This document shows, in pieces, positions 44,542-55,283 of a DNA stretch of 64,000 nucleotides (position 1 is its first letter; every line of letters begins with the position of its first letter). Source of the stretch: JACCZX01 sp963807155. Lineage in GTDB: Bacteria > Pseudomonadota > Gammaproteobacteria > Burkholderiales > Burkholderiaceae_F. Made by a program: the position numbers and the translations under genes. The notes under the pieces are model-generated. The model ran no database searches. It was not told the origin of the DNA and saw nothing but the letters and a program-made list of their open reading frames with translations. The stretch covers positions 1 through 64,000 of the forward strand of contig CAWEAZ010000040.1 in assembly GCA_963807155.1 (NCBI GenBank), given 5' to 3'.

Positions 44542-45207
44542 ACGCAGCTGCTTGAGTGCGTCGAGCTACAGACGAACCCTTCGCCGACTGCCACCGTCCT
44601 CTGGCTGCATGGGCTCGGCGCCGACGGTTATGACTTCGTGCCGGTCGTGCGCGAGCTGCAGGCGCTCGGCGCTCCGGCAGCACGCTACGTCTTTCCGCAC
44701 GCGGCAACCATGCCGGTCACGATCAATGGCGGTGCCGTGATGCGCGCGTGGTACGACATCGTCAACGTCGATCTTCTGCGTCGCGAGGACGAAAACGGAA
44801 TACGTGCCTCGCAACAGCAGGTCGAAGCACTTATCGCGCGTGAGGCCGAGCGCGGCGTCGCACGGTCGCGCATCGTGCTCGCAGGTTTTTCGCAGGGCGG
44901 TGCAATCGCGTTGCAGACCGGGCTTCGCCAAGCGCAGCCGCTGGCCGCGATCATGGCGTTGTCCTGCTATCTGCCGTTGGCAGATAGCTTCGCCTCGGAG
45001 CGCGCACCCGCAAGTGCGCAAGTGCCGATCTTCATGGCGCACGGCACGTCAGATCCGATCGTGCCTCTCGCGCGCGGTGTTGCTTCGCGCGAGGCATTAA
45101 CCGCGGCCGGCTACAACGTCGAGTGGCATCAATACCCGATGCCACACTCAGTCAACGAACAGGAGATCCGCGATATTGCTGCGTTTCTGAAGCGAGTCTT
45201 GCCCTAA
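44538..45207 (+). CDS. Carboxylesterase/phospholipase family hydrolase (probable frame break at start)
   Basis: About 222-residue alpha/beta hydrolase of the bacterial carboxylesterase (Abhydrolase_2) family. Marks: TVLWLHGLGADGYDFVPVV, the nucleophile elbow GFSQGGA, the acid in GTSDPIVP and the base in YPMPHSVN. No ATG, GTG or TTG precedes the conserved LECVELQTNP in its own frame. A GTG at 44538 overlaps the mog stop (GTGA) and reads VNAA, then joins by a +1 shift near 44549. I use that start. Its stop overlaps that of the convergent DoxX gene by 4 bp. Confidence 0.87.
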
Positions 45208-45602
45208 CGCTTATCGACGCTCAGACGCCCAGGGCCAAACGCAATCACCATCAACAAGCCGCCGATCACCGCCAGATTCTTCATGAAATTAATCTGCTCC
45301 ATCATTTTCTGCGCTTCTGGCACCGCCCAGAAGTTGTGAAAGAAAAACGTCACGATGGCGGTGAACACGGCCAGCACAAAGGCGGCCCAGCGCGCCTTCC
45401 AGCCCGCGACCAGCATCAGTGCCACGCCAACCTCGATCACGATCGTCGCGACCGCAAACACCTGCGCTGCGGGAAGACCTTTGGACGCGATCGCGCCCAC
45501 CAACCCTGCAAACCCGGCGATCTTCCCGAAACCGGACACCACAAAAACGACGGCCAGAAAAATCCGGCCGATCAAACTCAGCGCGTCAGACGTACCACTC
45601 AT
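45204..45602 (-). CDS. DoxX family membrane protein
   Basis: 132 residues, four membrane helices. DoxX marks: LIGRIFLAVVFVVSGFGKIA, IVIEVGVALMLVAGWKARW, and FFHNFWAVPEAQKM, followed by FMKNLAVIGGLLMV. The family is linked to quinone or thiosulfate redox systems in some organisms, but most members have no proven role. It overlaps the convergent esterase stop by 4 bp and is followed by the GGDEF genes 120 bp upstream in its own direction. Confidence 0.93.
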   Translation of the reverse strand: MSGTSDALSLIGRIFLAVVFVVSGFGKIAGFAGLVGAIASKGLPAAQVFAVATIVIEVGVALMLVAGWKARWAAFVLAVFTAIVTFFFHNFWAVPEAQKMMEQINFMKNLAVIGGLLMVIAFGPGRLSVDKR

Positions 45603-45721
45603 CAGGCCCCCGCTCTCTACACGTTTGAGAAGGCCGAACTTTAACCGTTCGGACCGATGGCTGATCGCGAGGCGGATACTCTGGGGCGCGAGTAAGCGCC
45701 GTAGATGCCAGACAGTGCCGC

Positions 45722-48700
45722 TCAGCCGCTGCGCGTTGCGCGTGGCACCAGTGGCGTGACGTTATTCGGCAAGCCCGCGTTGTGCGCGAACGCGAAGCGA
45801 TTCTTGCCTTTGAGCTTTGCTTCGTACATCGCAAGGTCCGCAAGCTGCAACAGGCGCTCCAGATCACGCCCCTGCTCAGGTGCGAGCGCAACGCCAATGC
45901 TGGCCGAGACCGTCAGCGGCGGCAGACTGTCTGGCGCTTCACCGGCGAGTACCACCGGCTGCGCGATCGCCTGCAGCAGCCGCAGCGAAATTTTTTCGAC
46001 TTCGAGTCGCGCTCCGACATCGGGAGCGAGCACCGCAAACTCATCTCCACCACGACGCGCCACCGTATCCTGCGGCCGCATCACGCGCGCCAGACGCACC
46101 GCGATTTCGCGCAGCATGAGGTCACCAACTTCGTGGCCGTATTGATCGTTGATGTCCTTGAAGCCGTCGAGATCGATCGCCAGAACCGCGCAACTGACCT
46201 GGCGCAGCTCGGAAGTTGCGAGTGCAGAAGCGGCGCGCTCGGCCAGCAGTCGCCGATTGGGAAGGCCGGTCAGCTCGTCGTGCTGCGCCTCGTGCAGCGC
46301 GTTGGCTTCGCGCTGCTTTAGCGTGTCGATGTCGGCAATCACCAGCACGAACTCGCCCGGTGCGATCGAGCGTGCAGTGACCTGACACCATGCAGCGCCG
46401 TTGCCCGAGCCCATCGCGCGCTTCAAATGGGCGCCGCGTTGCACGCGCAGCTCACGCACAACGGCTTGATCGTGCGTGCTTGCCTCTTCGGCCGCTTCTG
46501 TGACGTCGCGCCAGTCCTCGGGCTCGAGCAAACAATCGGACACCTGTGTATGCGCAAGCTCGTCCGGCGGCAGACCGACCAGTCGGAGGAATGCGTCGTT
46601 GCAGCGCTGCACCGTTCCCGACTTGACCACTGCAATCGCCTGACCTGCAGAATCGAGCACGGTTCGCTCGACACGCAGCGCTTCGGACAGCCGCCGCTCG
46701 CGCGACTTCAACGCTGTCAAGTCGGCATTCATGCCGATCACGCCGGCGAACGTCCCATCCGGGCGCTTGAGCGGCGCCGCGCTGATCGACATGATCAGCC
46801 GCCGGCCGCCCTGGGTCATGTGCACCGCTTCAAGATCACGAATTGGTTTCCCTTCACGCAGCGCCGCAAATGCGGCCGCGACGGCAGGTTGATCGACATC
46901 GGTCGGCAGCAGCACATCGATCGAGCGCCCGATCAACTCACGCGTTTCATAGCCGTAAATTTCACGGGTCGCACGGCGGCTGACGAACGTGATGATGAAT
47001 TCGTGGTTGCACGCCCATATCAGATTGGCCGACGCCTCGACCAGCGACTTGTATTGCGACTTGCTGCGCTTCAGGCGATCGAGCTCGATCAATTCTGCGT
47101 GCGACGCAATCGTGTCGAGCACCAGCACGGCCTGCAGCTTCTTGGTCGGATCGTGGCTCGTGTAGGGCACGAAGTGGCTGCGTAATGCCAGGCGCCCGCC
47201 CGAGCGGCTGGTGCGCGCGTTGACGACGTCGAAAACCGGCGTACCACCCAGCGATTTCTGCAACGCGTTCAACATCGCCGCACGAGACTCGCTCTTGAAT
47301 TCGAATGCCTCGTCCCACTGGGGGCGCAGCCGGGTTTCGGTACGCAATCCCCAGCGTCGCGGATCGGGGCTTTGCGCGTGCACGACCCGGCCTTGCGCGT
47401 CGACTAGCCAGACGAGCACCGGCAAGCGCGCCAGCAGATCGGCAGTTGCTTCAACCGGGCGCTGGGGCGCGCTCTTGGCCGCCGCGATCGTGCCTACAAC
47501 CGGCGCCACCGAGTTTCCGATTGGCGGACGCGTCACGCAGATCACGCGCACCGCGCGCGCGACGCCACCGTTATCGCGCAGGCTCATGCGCTCATCGAAC
47601 ACCGCGCCCGCGCGCAAAAACTCCTTATAGATGCTGTTGATACGCACGCGCTCTGCCTCGGTCAACAAATAGCCGAGAGGAAACGACGTCGAGTCGCTGG
47701 TGATCAAACGATCGGTCGGCGGCGGAAACTCGCGCGGCAGGACGAGAACACCGCGCTCATCGCGATACCACGGCAGCCCCTGCATGCCGCCCATCCACTC
47801 GGCGAAGCGCCGGGCATCTTCCAGCAAGACGATTCGGACCAAACGGCTCGTGCGCCGCCTTGGTGAGCGCAATGACGATCACCGACGATTCGCGGCCGGG
47901 CTCCATGAAGCGCACACGGCCGTTCCACAGCGCACCGTCGAACGTGCGTCCGGCCGGCCTTATTTCGACGGGGACGCTCGACCTTGACGGATTCTTGACC
48001 GGATCGAGCGCATCGGGCGGATCGGCGATCAGGCATTCGGCAACGAGACTGCCGACGATCGCGCGCTCGCCACGGCCGATGAACTCGCACGCTGAGCGGT
48101 TGACTTCGATCAGGCGATCGTTGCGCACCACGATCACCGGCGTAGGAATCGCGTGAATGGCGGCCTGCCAGCCGAACCGCGTCATGTTATTGGCCATCGT
48201 TTGGTGCGCCACGCGCGCAACGTGACGCGCCATCGGCTGCTGTCGGCCAATCCACCAGGCAGCAAGCAGCCACAGTGGAAACCCCATCACGAACGCCGGC
48301 ATCTCGCCCTGCACACGCAACGCTCCGATCGCAAACACGCCAATCCACGCCAGCACGTAAACGGTCCATACGCGCGGCCAGCCGCCGTAGCTGAGCGCGG
48401 CGAGTAACACGGCGCCAGCTGCTGCGTAAGCACCGGGGCCGGCTACGAACACTGCCGCGTTCGGCACCAGCGCAAGCAACAGGCTCCACAGCACAACATC
48501 GGCCCCGGCGGTGGCCAGATAGATTGTTCCGCCGCGCGTTTCCGCTGATACTTCACGCGGCGCGGTCGCGTATTCGGTGGCGATCAGAAATCGGATCGCT
48601 GCATTGACGCCATAGAGCGCAAGCCACGCAAGCGCAAGCGCATTGGCGCCGGCACGCATCGCGGCGAACGCCGCGACCAGACCGATCAACAGGAGCGCTG

Positions 48701-48899
48701 GGAGCAGCCGCCGCTCGGCGGCAAACGCGACGCGTAGGTCGAAGTCGACGTGGGTGGACTTGCGCGTGTCCGGCGGGCTACGCGATCGGTGGGTCCTCCG
48801 CTTGTGTACATAGGACTGCGCCGCGCGACCGCCAATTTGGATGGACCGATATCCTAGCTGTCCGCCGACACAATCAGCAATCGCCGACTGTCGGCGCAT
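45722..48899 (-). CDS. Membrane PAS-GGDEF diguanylate cyclase (one frame break)
   Basis: About 1058 residues after repair. The N-terminal quarter is hydrophobic with five to six membrane helices (RRLLPALLLIGLVAAFAAM onward). PAS-like domains follow (AIPTPVIVVRNDRLIEVN; SLVEASANLIWACNHEFI; VLDSAGQAIAVVKSGTVQ), then the cyclase with intact RRGGDEF (GGDEF at about 950-954) and an upstream RPQD, the RxxD inhibitory site with five residues between. It should make c-di-GMP under product feedback. The frame moves +1 near 47839. The start at ATG 48899 is tentative. It lies 88 bp behind the second cyclase gene. Confidence 0.88.
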
Positions 48900-48987
48900 A
48901 GCGCCTTTCGGGCGCAACTTAAGGCCGGAAACGGTAGCCCAGAAAGCTGAGTTGCAGGCTCCTTCGCCCGCCGATGGGCCGTCTGAG

Positions 48988-51399
48988 CTACTGCAAGCGC
49001 ACGCTATCTTCGGAACCGGCGCGCCTGGGTGCGCCTGCACTGATCTCGCTGGCGAATTGATAACGATTCTTGCCGGCTGCCTTGGCCGCGTACATGGCGT
49101 TGTCTGCCGCCGACAGCAGCGAGTCAAAATCGTGGCCGTCCGCCGGGAACAGCGCAATGCCTACGCTTGCGTGCATGCGTACCGTGCGCCCCGGTACATC
49201 GACATTTTCGCTGGCGGCAGCAATCAGCTTTTCGGCCACCACGACAGCGATCGACGGTTCATCGATTTCCGGCAACAGCACGACAAATTCGTCGCCGCCC
49301 GTGCGGGCGACGACGTCATAGTCGCGCAAGACGTTCGACAGGCGCTGAGCCACACGGCGCAACAGCGTATCGCCGTAAGCATGTCCGAACAGATCGTTGA
49401 ATTCCTTGAACCCATCGAGGTCGACCACCAGTACCGCTGCCAGTCGCCTCTGCCGCAATGCCACCGACAACAGTCGGCGCGCGTGCTCGACCAGCAGGCG
49501 GCGATTCGGCAGACCAGTGAGTTCGTCGTGATTGGCATGGTGCCACGCCAGCTCTTCGCGCTTCTTTAGCGCCGAAATATCCGTCAGCACCAGAATGCGC
49601 GAGTTGGCCTCCCCGGCCTGACGTGAAGTCAGCTGGCACCAAATCGTGCGCCCATCCTGCCCGCGCAGCATCACTTCGTGTATGGCCGCGTCGCCCTTGA
49701 CGCCGGCCGCGCTGGTGCCATGCTCGATCGTCTCCCAATCACCACGATTGGCAAGAATGTCGGCGACCGGCTGTCCCACAAGAGATTCGCGCGGCACACC
49801 CAGCATGCGCGCGAGCGCGCCGTTCGGCCCTTCGATAACTCCGCGGCGTACGAACGCGATTCCTTCGCCGGCCGCATCGAACACCGCCTGTTGGTTGCGC
49901 AGCGCGACGTTGAGTTCGCGCTCGCGCTGTTTCAGTCCGGTAATGTCACTGCAGATCCCGGTGACCGATTCGATTTCTCCCGCATCGTTCAGCATCGGCA
50001 AAGCACTGATGTTCACGTACAACGGCTCGGCGCGCTTGGTGCGCTGAATCGCCTCCATGTCGAACACAGGCCGGCCGTGCATCACGGGGGAGAACCGGCG
50101 TAGGAATTCGCGGCGCGTGAACTCCGGTGCGCTGAAGTCCCATACGTAACGCCCGAGCATCTCGCGCGGCTCATAGCCGTACAGATCGCGGCACGCGCGA
50201 TCCGAGACGAACGTCAACCGCGCGTACCGGTCACAAATCCAGATCAGTGAAGGCGAAGCTTCCACCAGGGCGCGGTAGCGGCGCTCGCTCTCGGACAACC
50301 GAAACAGTGCAGAGCGACGCTCGCTATCGTCCACGATTGAAAACACCAGTCGAGTCGTACGGCCGCTGCTGCCCCGTACCGATTCGCCGCGAAGAACTAC
50401 CCAGACGTAGCTGCCGTCGGCGCGCTGCATCCGGCATTCCTCGCGCAGCGCCGCTCCGTGATCGATGTGCCGGCGCCGGGCGATGCGTACGCGGTCACGG
50501 TCGTCCGGATGCAGTGATTCGGTGAACTTGTACGACTGCATGAAGGATTCGCGATCCGAATAACCGAGGATCTGGATGTAGCGTGCAGAGAATGACCGCT
50601 CGCCGGTCAGAACATTGGTGTCCGCCACGCCGGCATCGATTGCGTCGAGCGCCATCCGCAATTGCTCGCGGCTGCGATTCATTTCGGCGTTAGCCTGTTC
50701 CTGCGCACGCGCCGAGCTGTTGGCACGCGTGCGCATCGCAACGTTGCTTGACAGCGCCCTCCGCAGCAACCAGAAGCCGGTGGCAGCGCCGATTAGCGTC
50801 ATAGCCCATGTCACGAGCGTGATCCTGCTCAAAGGCAAGTCGCGCGACAACAGGAACGTCAGCTGCGCGAACCCCAAAGGCACCGCAAACGCTACCCACG
50901 GCATTCCCGCCGGTGCGAACGGCAGCAATGTCCCAAGCAGGACGGCGACGGTCAGTACAAGTTGCAACACTGCGGCGGCTTCGCTGGCAGCCGGCAGCAG
51001 CACTAGTGAAAGAGCCCACACGGTGCCTTCGAGTGCCGTCAGCGCCGAATACGCCTGGGCCATGCGTGGCAAGCGGTTCGAGTTTGCCGACATCCAACGC
51101 GACATCCGCTGGCAGTACCAGGCGCGCGTTACGACGATCGTGGCCAGCACCGACCACCAGATCGCCGCCGGCGGAAGTTGATCTTCGCGCCAGAGAATCA
51201 GCACCACCAGCAAGCCGAACGCGAGATTTCCGAACCACGTCGTACGACCGAGATCGAGCGACAACTTGAAAAGCTCTGAGGTGACGGTTGCTGCCTTGGC
51301 CACTGGTGGTCTCGTGGAGCGACGCTCGGCCGCACCGAAGTGCAGCGGTTGGAGGGGATAACGAGATAATCGGTCCACCGAGGCTTCGCTTGAAGCCAC
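48988..51399 (-). CDS. Membrane PAS-GGDEF diguanylate cyclase
   Basis: 803 residues, frame intact. Membrane helices lie at about 58-72, 80-90, 115-135, 140-160, 165-185 and 195-215. Three PAS domains follow (from about 245; the first with SFSARYIQILGYSDRESFM, the second with LVEASPSLIWICDRYARLTF, the third with VFDAAGEGIAFVRRGVI). The cyclase has RTGGDEF (701-705) and an RxxD site RDYD (692-695), so it is a likely active, feedback-inhibited c-di-GMP synthase. No EAL domain. It is divergent from gluQ and upstream of a related cyclase, with matching domain order. Confidence 0.93.
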   Translation of the reverse strand: MASSEASVDRLSRYPLQPLHFGAAERRSTRPPVAKAATVTSELFKLSLDLGRTTWFGNLAFGLLVVLILWREDQLPPAAIWWSVLATIVVTRAWYCQRMSRWMSANSNRLPRMAQAYSALTALEGTVWALSLVLLPAASEAAAVLQLVLTVAVLLGTLLPFAPAGMPWVAFAVPLGFAQLTFLLSRDLPLSRITLVTWAMTLIGAATGFWLLRRALSSNVAMRTRANSSARAQEQANAEMNRSREQLRMALDAIDAGVADTNVLTGERSFSARYIQILGYSDRESFMQSYKFTESLHPDDRDRVRIARRRHIDHGAALREECRMQRADGSYVWVVLRGESVRGSSGRTTRLVFSIVDDSERRSALFRLSESERRYRALVEASPSLIWICDRYARLTFVSDRACRDLYGYEPREMLGRYVWDFSAPEFTRREFLRRFSPVMHGRPVFDMEAIQRTKRAEPLYVNISALPMLNDAGEIESVTGICSDITGLKQRERELNVALRNQQAVFDAAGEGIAFVRRGVIEGPNGALARMLGVPRESLVGQPVADILANRGDWETIEHGTSAAGVKGDAAIHEVMLRGQDGRTIWCQLTSRQAGEANSRILVLTDISALKKREELAWHHANHDELTGLPNRRLLVEHARRLLSVALRQRRLAAVLVVDLDGFKEFNDLFGHAYGDTLLRRVAQRLSNVLRDYDVVARTGGDEFVVLLPEIDEPSIAVVVAEKLIAAASENVDVPGRTVRMHASVGIALFPADGHDFDSLLSAADNAMYAAKAAGKNRYQFASEISAGAPRRAGSEDSVRLQ

Positions 51400-51465
51400 A
51401 AAAGCGGGGCAGATCAGCCGGAATCCGGATCAACCAAAACGCACGACGCAAGGGTTGCATTTCGC

Positions 51466-52335
51466 GTGACGCTATATCGCGGACGTTTCGCGCCTTCACC
51501 GACCGGTCCGCTGCACGCCGGATCGCTCGCCACTGCCCTCGCCAGCTGGCTCGATGCGCGTGCTGCACGCGGCGTCTGGGTCATCCGGATCGAGGATCTC
51601 GATCCGCCGCGTAGCGTTGCGGGCGCAGCTGCCCACATCGTCGAAACACTGGCGCGATGCGGACTTGAGTCGGACGAGCCGGTGGCATTTCAAAGCACGC
51701 GCAGCGCGTTGTACGAGGCAGCGTTCTCCCGACTGCAGTCAGCCGGATTGGTTTACGGCTGCACGTGTTCGCGCAAGGACGTTGAGGACGTCATCGAAGC
51801 GCAGGCGGGCTGGCCGGCCGGCGTCTACCCAGGGACATGCGCCATGGGCGCAACGCCCGACAAGCCAATACGGGCCTACCGAACCCGTGTCCCGGACGAG
51901 CAATTGAGTTTTGTCGACCGTGCCGCCGGTCGCTACGCGCAAGACTTGAAGGGCGAGGTCGGCGACTTCGTCATTCGAAGAGCCGACGGGTTATGGGCCT
52001 ACCAGCTTGCAGTGGTCGTCGACGACGCCGAGCAAGGGATCACCGACGTGGTTCGCGGCGCTGATTTGCTCGATAACACGCCGCGCCAGATCTTTCTGCA
52101 GCGTGTCCTGGGCTTGGCGACGCCGCGCTACATGCACGTGCCGCTGGTGCTCAGTGCGACGGGCGAGAAGCTGTCGAAGCAAACGGGAGCCGCTGCAGTT
52201 GATGGCGAGCAGCCCGTACTGGAACTGCAAGCCGCCGCGCAGCACCTTGGACTCGGCACGATTGAAGCGACATCGGTCGACAAGTTTTTGACGCACGCAA
52301 TCGATCGATGGCGCGCCAAGAACAAGGGCAACTAG
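51466..52335 (+). CDS. gluQ: Glutamyl-Q tRNA(Asp) synthetase
   Basis: Truncated glutamyl-tRNA synthetase paralogue that attaches glutamate to queuosine in tRNA-Asp. It has 289 residues from GTG 51466. The class I HIGH-like motif is within PTGPLHAGSLATA (12-24), zinc ligands are likely Cys99, Cys101, Tyr121 and Cys125, and the KMSKS-like site is GEKLSKQTG. The anticodon-binding domain of full GltX is absent, which fixes the identity. Its stop is 7 bp from that of the convergent M20 peptidase. Confidence 0.95.
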   Translation: MTLYRGRFAPSPTGPLHAGSLATALASWLDARAARGVWVIRIEDLDPPRSVAGAAAHIVETLARCGLESDEPVAFQSTRSALYEAAFSRLQSAGLVYGCTCSRKDVEDVIEAQAGWPAGVYPGTCAMGATPDKPIRAYRTRVPDEQLSFVDRAAGRYAQDLKGEVGDFVIRRADGLWAYQLAVVVDDAEQGITDVVRGADLLDNTPRQIFLQRVLGLATPRYMHVPLVLSATGEKLSKQTGAAAVDGEQPVLELQAAAQHLGLGTIEATSVDKFLTHAIDRWRAKNKGN

Positions 52336-52342
52336 CGCAGTT

Positions 52343-53782
52343 TCACCGAACGGCTGCCACCACGCTGGCGACTGCGGCCGTCAATTTCTTCGCGTAAGGC
52401 ACGTGCAAGAACTCGTTCGGGCCGTGTGCATTCGAATGGGGACCAAGCACACCGGTAATGAAAAACTGGGCGCGCGGAAAGCGTTCGCCGAGCATGTTCA
52501 TGAACGGGATCGTGCCGCCCTCGCCAATCCACGCGACCTCGCGCCCGTACGATTGCATCGACGCCTTAGCCAACGCATCTTTCAGCCAATTCGCAGTGTC
52601 AGGCGCATTCCAGCCGGTGGCGCCCCAGTCGGATTCGAACGTCACCTTCGCGTTGTATGGCGCGTTCTCCGTCAGCGCCTTGCGCATCGCCCTGGTCGCT
52701 TTCTCGCCGTCGACGGTGGGTGGAATACGCATGCTCAACTTGAACGTAGTTTTGGGGCGCAGCACGTTGCCCGCAGAATCGATGCTCGGAAAACCAGCGG
52801 CGCCGGTGACCGCCAGTGCGGGACGCCAGGTGCGATTCAAAATCCCTTCGACCGGATCAGTTGTGACAGGCATCGCATGCAAATGACCGCCAGCGCCGTG
52901 CGTGCAACTGACCCACGGAAATTCTTTCCACACTTCGTCACCCAGAATCTCGCCGGCAACGTGCGCCTGCTGCACGCGTTCGGCCGGAATGTCAGCATGC
53001 AATTCGGGCAGCAGCACCCTGCCGGTCAGCGGATCGTCAAGTCGGTTTAACAGCTGACGAGCAATGCGAAACGACGAAGGCACGATGCCGCTCGCATGGC
53101 CCGAATGCACACCTTCGGACAGAATTTCAACGGTCAACGTGCCGCCGACCAGCCCGCGCAGTGAAGTGGTGACCCATAGTTGATCGTAGTTGCGGCAACC
53201 CGAATCGAGCCCGACAACAAGTTGAACGTCGCCAAAGCGCGGTGCAAGCAGCGTCAGATACTCCGGCAAATCGGGACTGCCGCTTTCTTCGCACGTTTCG
53301 ATGATGCCGACGCAGCGCGGCCGCGCAACACCTTGTGCATCGAGTGCAGCGATCGTGGTCAGGGCCGCATAGATCGCATACCCATCGTCGGCGCTACCGC
53401 GGCCGTAGAGCTTGCCGTCTTCGATCACCGGCTTCCACGGGCCCAGGTCGTCGCGCCATCCCACCATTTCCGGCTGCTTGTCCAAGTGGCCGTAGAACAA
53501 AACGGTTCGGTCATTGCCCAGCCCGTGCGTGGCAGGCACATCGAACAGCAGGCACGGTGTCTTGCCTTCAATCGCAACGATTTCTATCGTCAGCCCGTCA
53601 ATCGATTGCTGCCGACACCATTGTTCAGCGGTCTTGACCACAGAGCGCAAATATCCATGAGCGTCCCAGCTTGCATCGAACGCGGGCGACTTGGCGGGCA
53701 CGCGCACATAATCGATGAGTTGCGGGACTAGGTCCTTATCCCACTTGGCGGCGACAAATTCGTTCAGATCGGCGAGGTTCAT
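52343..53782 (-). CDS. M20 family metallopeptidase
   Basis: Zinc-dependent peptidase, 479 residues. Metal-site signatures: FYGHLDKQPE (about 96-105), YGRGSADDGYAI (about 126-137), ETCEESGSPDL, and GLDSGCRNY. The dimerisation lid contains SLRGLVGGTLTVE. It belongs to the M20 dipeptidase group that includes carnosine dipeptidase-like and succinyl-diaminopimelate-desuccinylase-like enzymes; the exact substrate cannot be told. No signal peptide, so cytoplasmic. It stands alone between gluQ and the HbpS-like gene. Confidence 0.93.
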   Translation of the reverse strand: MNLADLNEFVAAKWDKDLVPQLIDYVRVPAKSPAFDASWDAHGYLRSVVKTAEQWCRQQSIDGLTIEIVAIEGKTPCLLFDVPATHGLGNDRTVLFYGHLDKQPEMVGWRDDLGPWKPVIEDGKLYGRGSADDGYAIYAALTTIAALDAQGVARPRCVGIIETCEESGSPDLPEYLTLLAPRFGDVQLVVGLDSGCRNYDQLWVTTSLRGLVGGTLTVEILSEGVHSGHASGIVPSSFRIARQLLNRLDDPLTGRVLLPELHADIPAERVQQAHVAGEILGDEVWKEFPWVSCTHGAGGHLHAMPVTTDPVEGILNRTWRPALAVTGAAGFPSIDSAGNVLRPKTTFKLSMRIPPTVDGEKATRAMRKALTENAPYNAKVTFESDWGATGWNAPDTANWLKDALAKASMQSYGREVAWIGEGGTIPFMNMLGERFPRAQFFITGVLGPHSNAHGPNEFLHVPYAKKLTAAVASVVAAVR

Positions 53783-53860
53783 GGCAACTCTGGACTTGGC
53801 GTGAAGGCGAAAGTGTATGGCTGCTAGCCTTTGACCTCAAATTGCCCGACCGGAACAACG

Positions 53861-54352
53861 ATGAAAAAGTTGATGTTGTTTGCACTGCTCACTCTCATTG
53901 CGACTTTGACCTTCGCCCAGAGCGGGACCTATGCCACCCGCTTGTTGACGCCGGAGACCGCGCTCAAGGCCACGGTTGCCGCGCTAGAAGAATGCCGCAA
54001 GCGTGGCTACCAAGTCGCGGTAGCGGTGGTTGATCGATCGGGCACAGCACAAGCAATGTTGCGCGACCGCTTTGCCGGGCCGCACACGGTGAGCACGGCG
54101 ATCAACAAGGGTTACACCGCGATCAGTTTCCGCGTGGATACGCTGGAGCTCGCAAAGCAGACGCAATCGGGTTTGCCGAGCTCCGGTGCGCGAGAGATTC
54201 CGAATGTCGTCGCGGTGGGTGGCGGCGTGCTGATTCAGGCGGGCGGTGCGACTCTCGCTGCGATCGGCGTATCGGGCGCGCCCGGCGGCGAAGCCGATGA
54301 CGCTTGCGCGAAAGCCGGAATCGCGGCGATACGCGACGAGATCGACTTTTAG
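53861..54352 (+). CDS. Exported GlcG/HbpS heme-binding-like protein
   Basis: 163 residues from ATG 53861. A signal peptide covers residues 1-19 (ending TFAQ). The HbpS/GlcG fold (DUF336) shows ALEECRKRGYQVAVAVVDRS, GPHTVSTAINKGYTAISFR and VVAVGGGVLIQAGG, ending with APGGEADDACAKAG. HbpS binds heme in Streptomyces; most proteobacterial members are uncharacterised. It is followed at once by a DMT transporter gene, with 7 bp between. Confidence 0.9.
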   Translation: MKKLMLFALLTLIATLTFAQSGTYATRLLTPETALKATVAALEECRKRGYQVAVAVVDRSGTAQAMLRDRFAGPHTVSTAINKGYTAISFRVDTLELAKQTQSGLPSSGAREIPNVVAVGGGVLIQAGGATLAAIGVSGAPGGEADDACAKAGIAAIRDEIDF

Positions 54353-54359
54353 GCCGGCA

Positions 54360-55267
54360 TTGACCACCGCGCGGCTTTCTCCGACCACCACCGCACTGCT
54401 CGTCGCACCACCTCTTTTCTGGGCCGGCAATGCGGTGCTTGCACGTGCACTGGTCGGTGAGTTTCCGCCTCTGGCGCTGTCGTTCTGGCGTTGGACGCTT
54501 GCGTTCGTTTTGATCGCGCCGTTTGCCGCAACATCGATATGGCAGCATCGCGCTGTGATTCGCACCCATTGGCCGCTGCTCGCCTGGACGAGCCTGCTTG
54601 GAGTCGGTTGCTACAACTCGCTGCAGTATCTGGCGCTGCAAACTTCGACGGCGGTGAATGCAACGTTGATCGGTGCATCCGGCCCGATCATCACGTTGCT
54701 GGTCGGCGCTGCCTTTTTTCTTCGCCGGTCGTGCGGCGGCAATGGATCGGCGCCGGAGTATCGCTGCTCGGCGTGCTCTGGGTCATCGCGCATGGCGAGC
54801 CCGAAAATCTGTTGAAGCTGCGCGTCGCAACGGGCGACTTGATCATGCTGGCAGCGGGTCTCGCATGGAGCATCTATACATGGCTGCTGAGAACGCAGCG
54901 CCCGCCGCTGCCGCTCACAGCATTTCTCACGGTGCAAATTGCGCTTGGCGCGCTGATGATTCTGCCGTTCTACCTGCTTGAGTGGATCATCACCCGGCAA
55001 GTTCCGGCGCCGACCCCGACCAATTTTGCGGCACTCGTCTACGTCGTCCTGCTTCCTTCGCTGGCCGCGTACTACTGCTGGGACCGCGGCGTTGCGCGTG
55101 TCGGTGCGCTCTTGCCGATGTACTTCGTCAACCTGACACCTGTTTTTGCCGCGTGCTTGTCATGGGCCTTGCTCGACGATCCGATCGGGATTTATCACCT
55201 TGTTGGCGGCGCATTGATTCTCGCAGGGATCTATCTCGCAGCAGAGAAGCAAACGAGCCAGCAGTAG
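54360..55267 (+). CDS. EamA/DMT family transporter (one frame break)
   Basis: About 302 residues, ten membrane helices in two EamA repeats. First repeat: LLVAPPLFWAGNAVLARALV and YNSLQYLALQTSTAVNATLI. Second: DLIMLAAGLAWSIYTWLL and LLPMYFVNLTPVFAACLSWA. Unlike most breaks in this window, this one needs a base added: a seventh T in the T6 run at 54714-54719 restores the frame. The TTG at 54360 is the likely start, 7 bp after the HbpS-like gene. Substrate unknown; this is one of three DMT genes in the window. Confidence 0.87.
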
Positions 55268-55283
55268 CTACAATCGCCACCCG

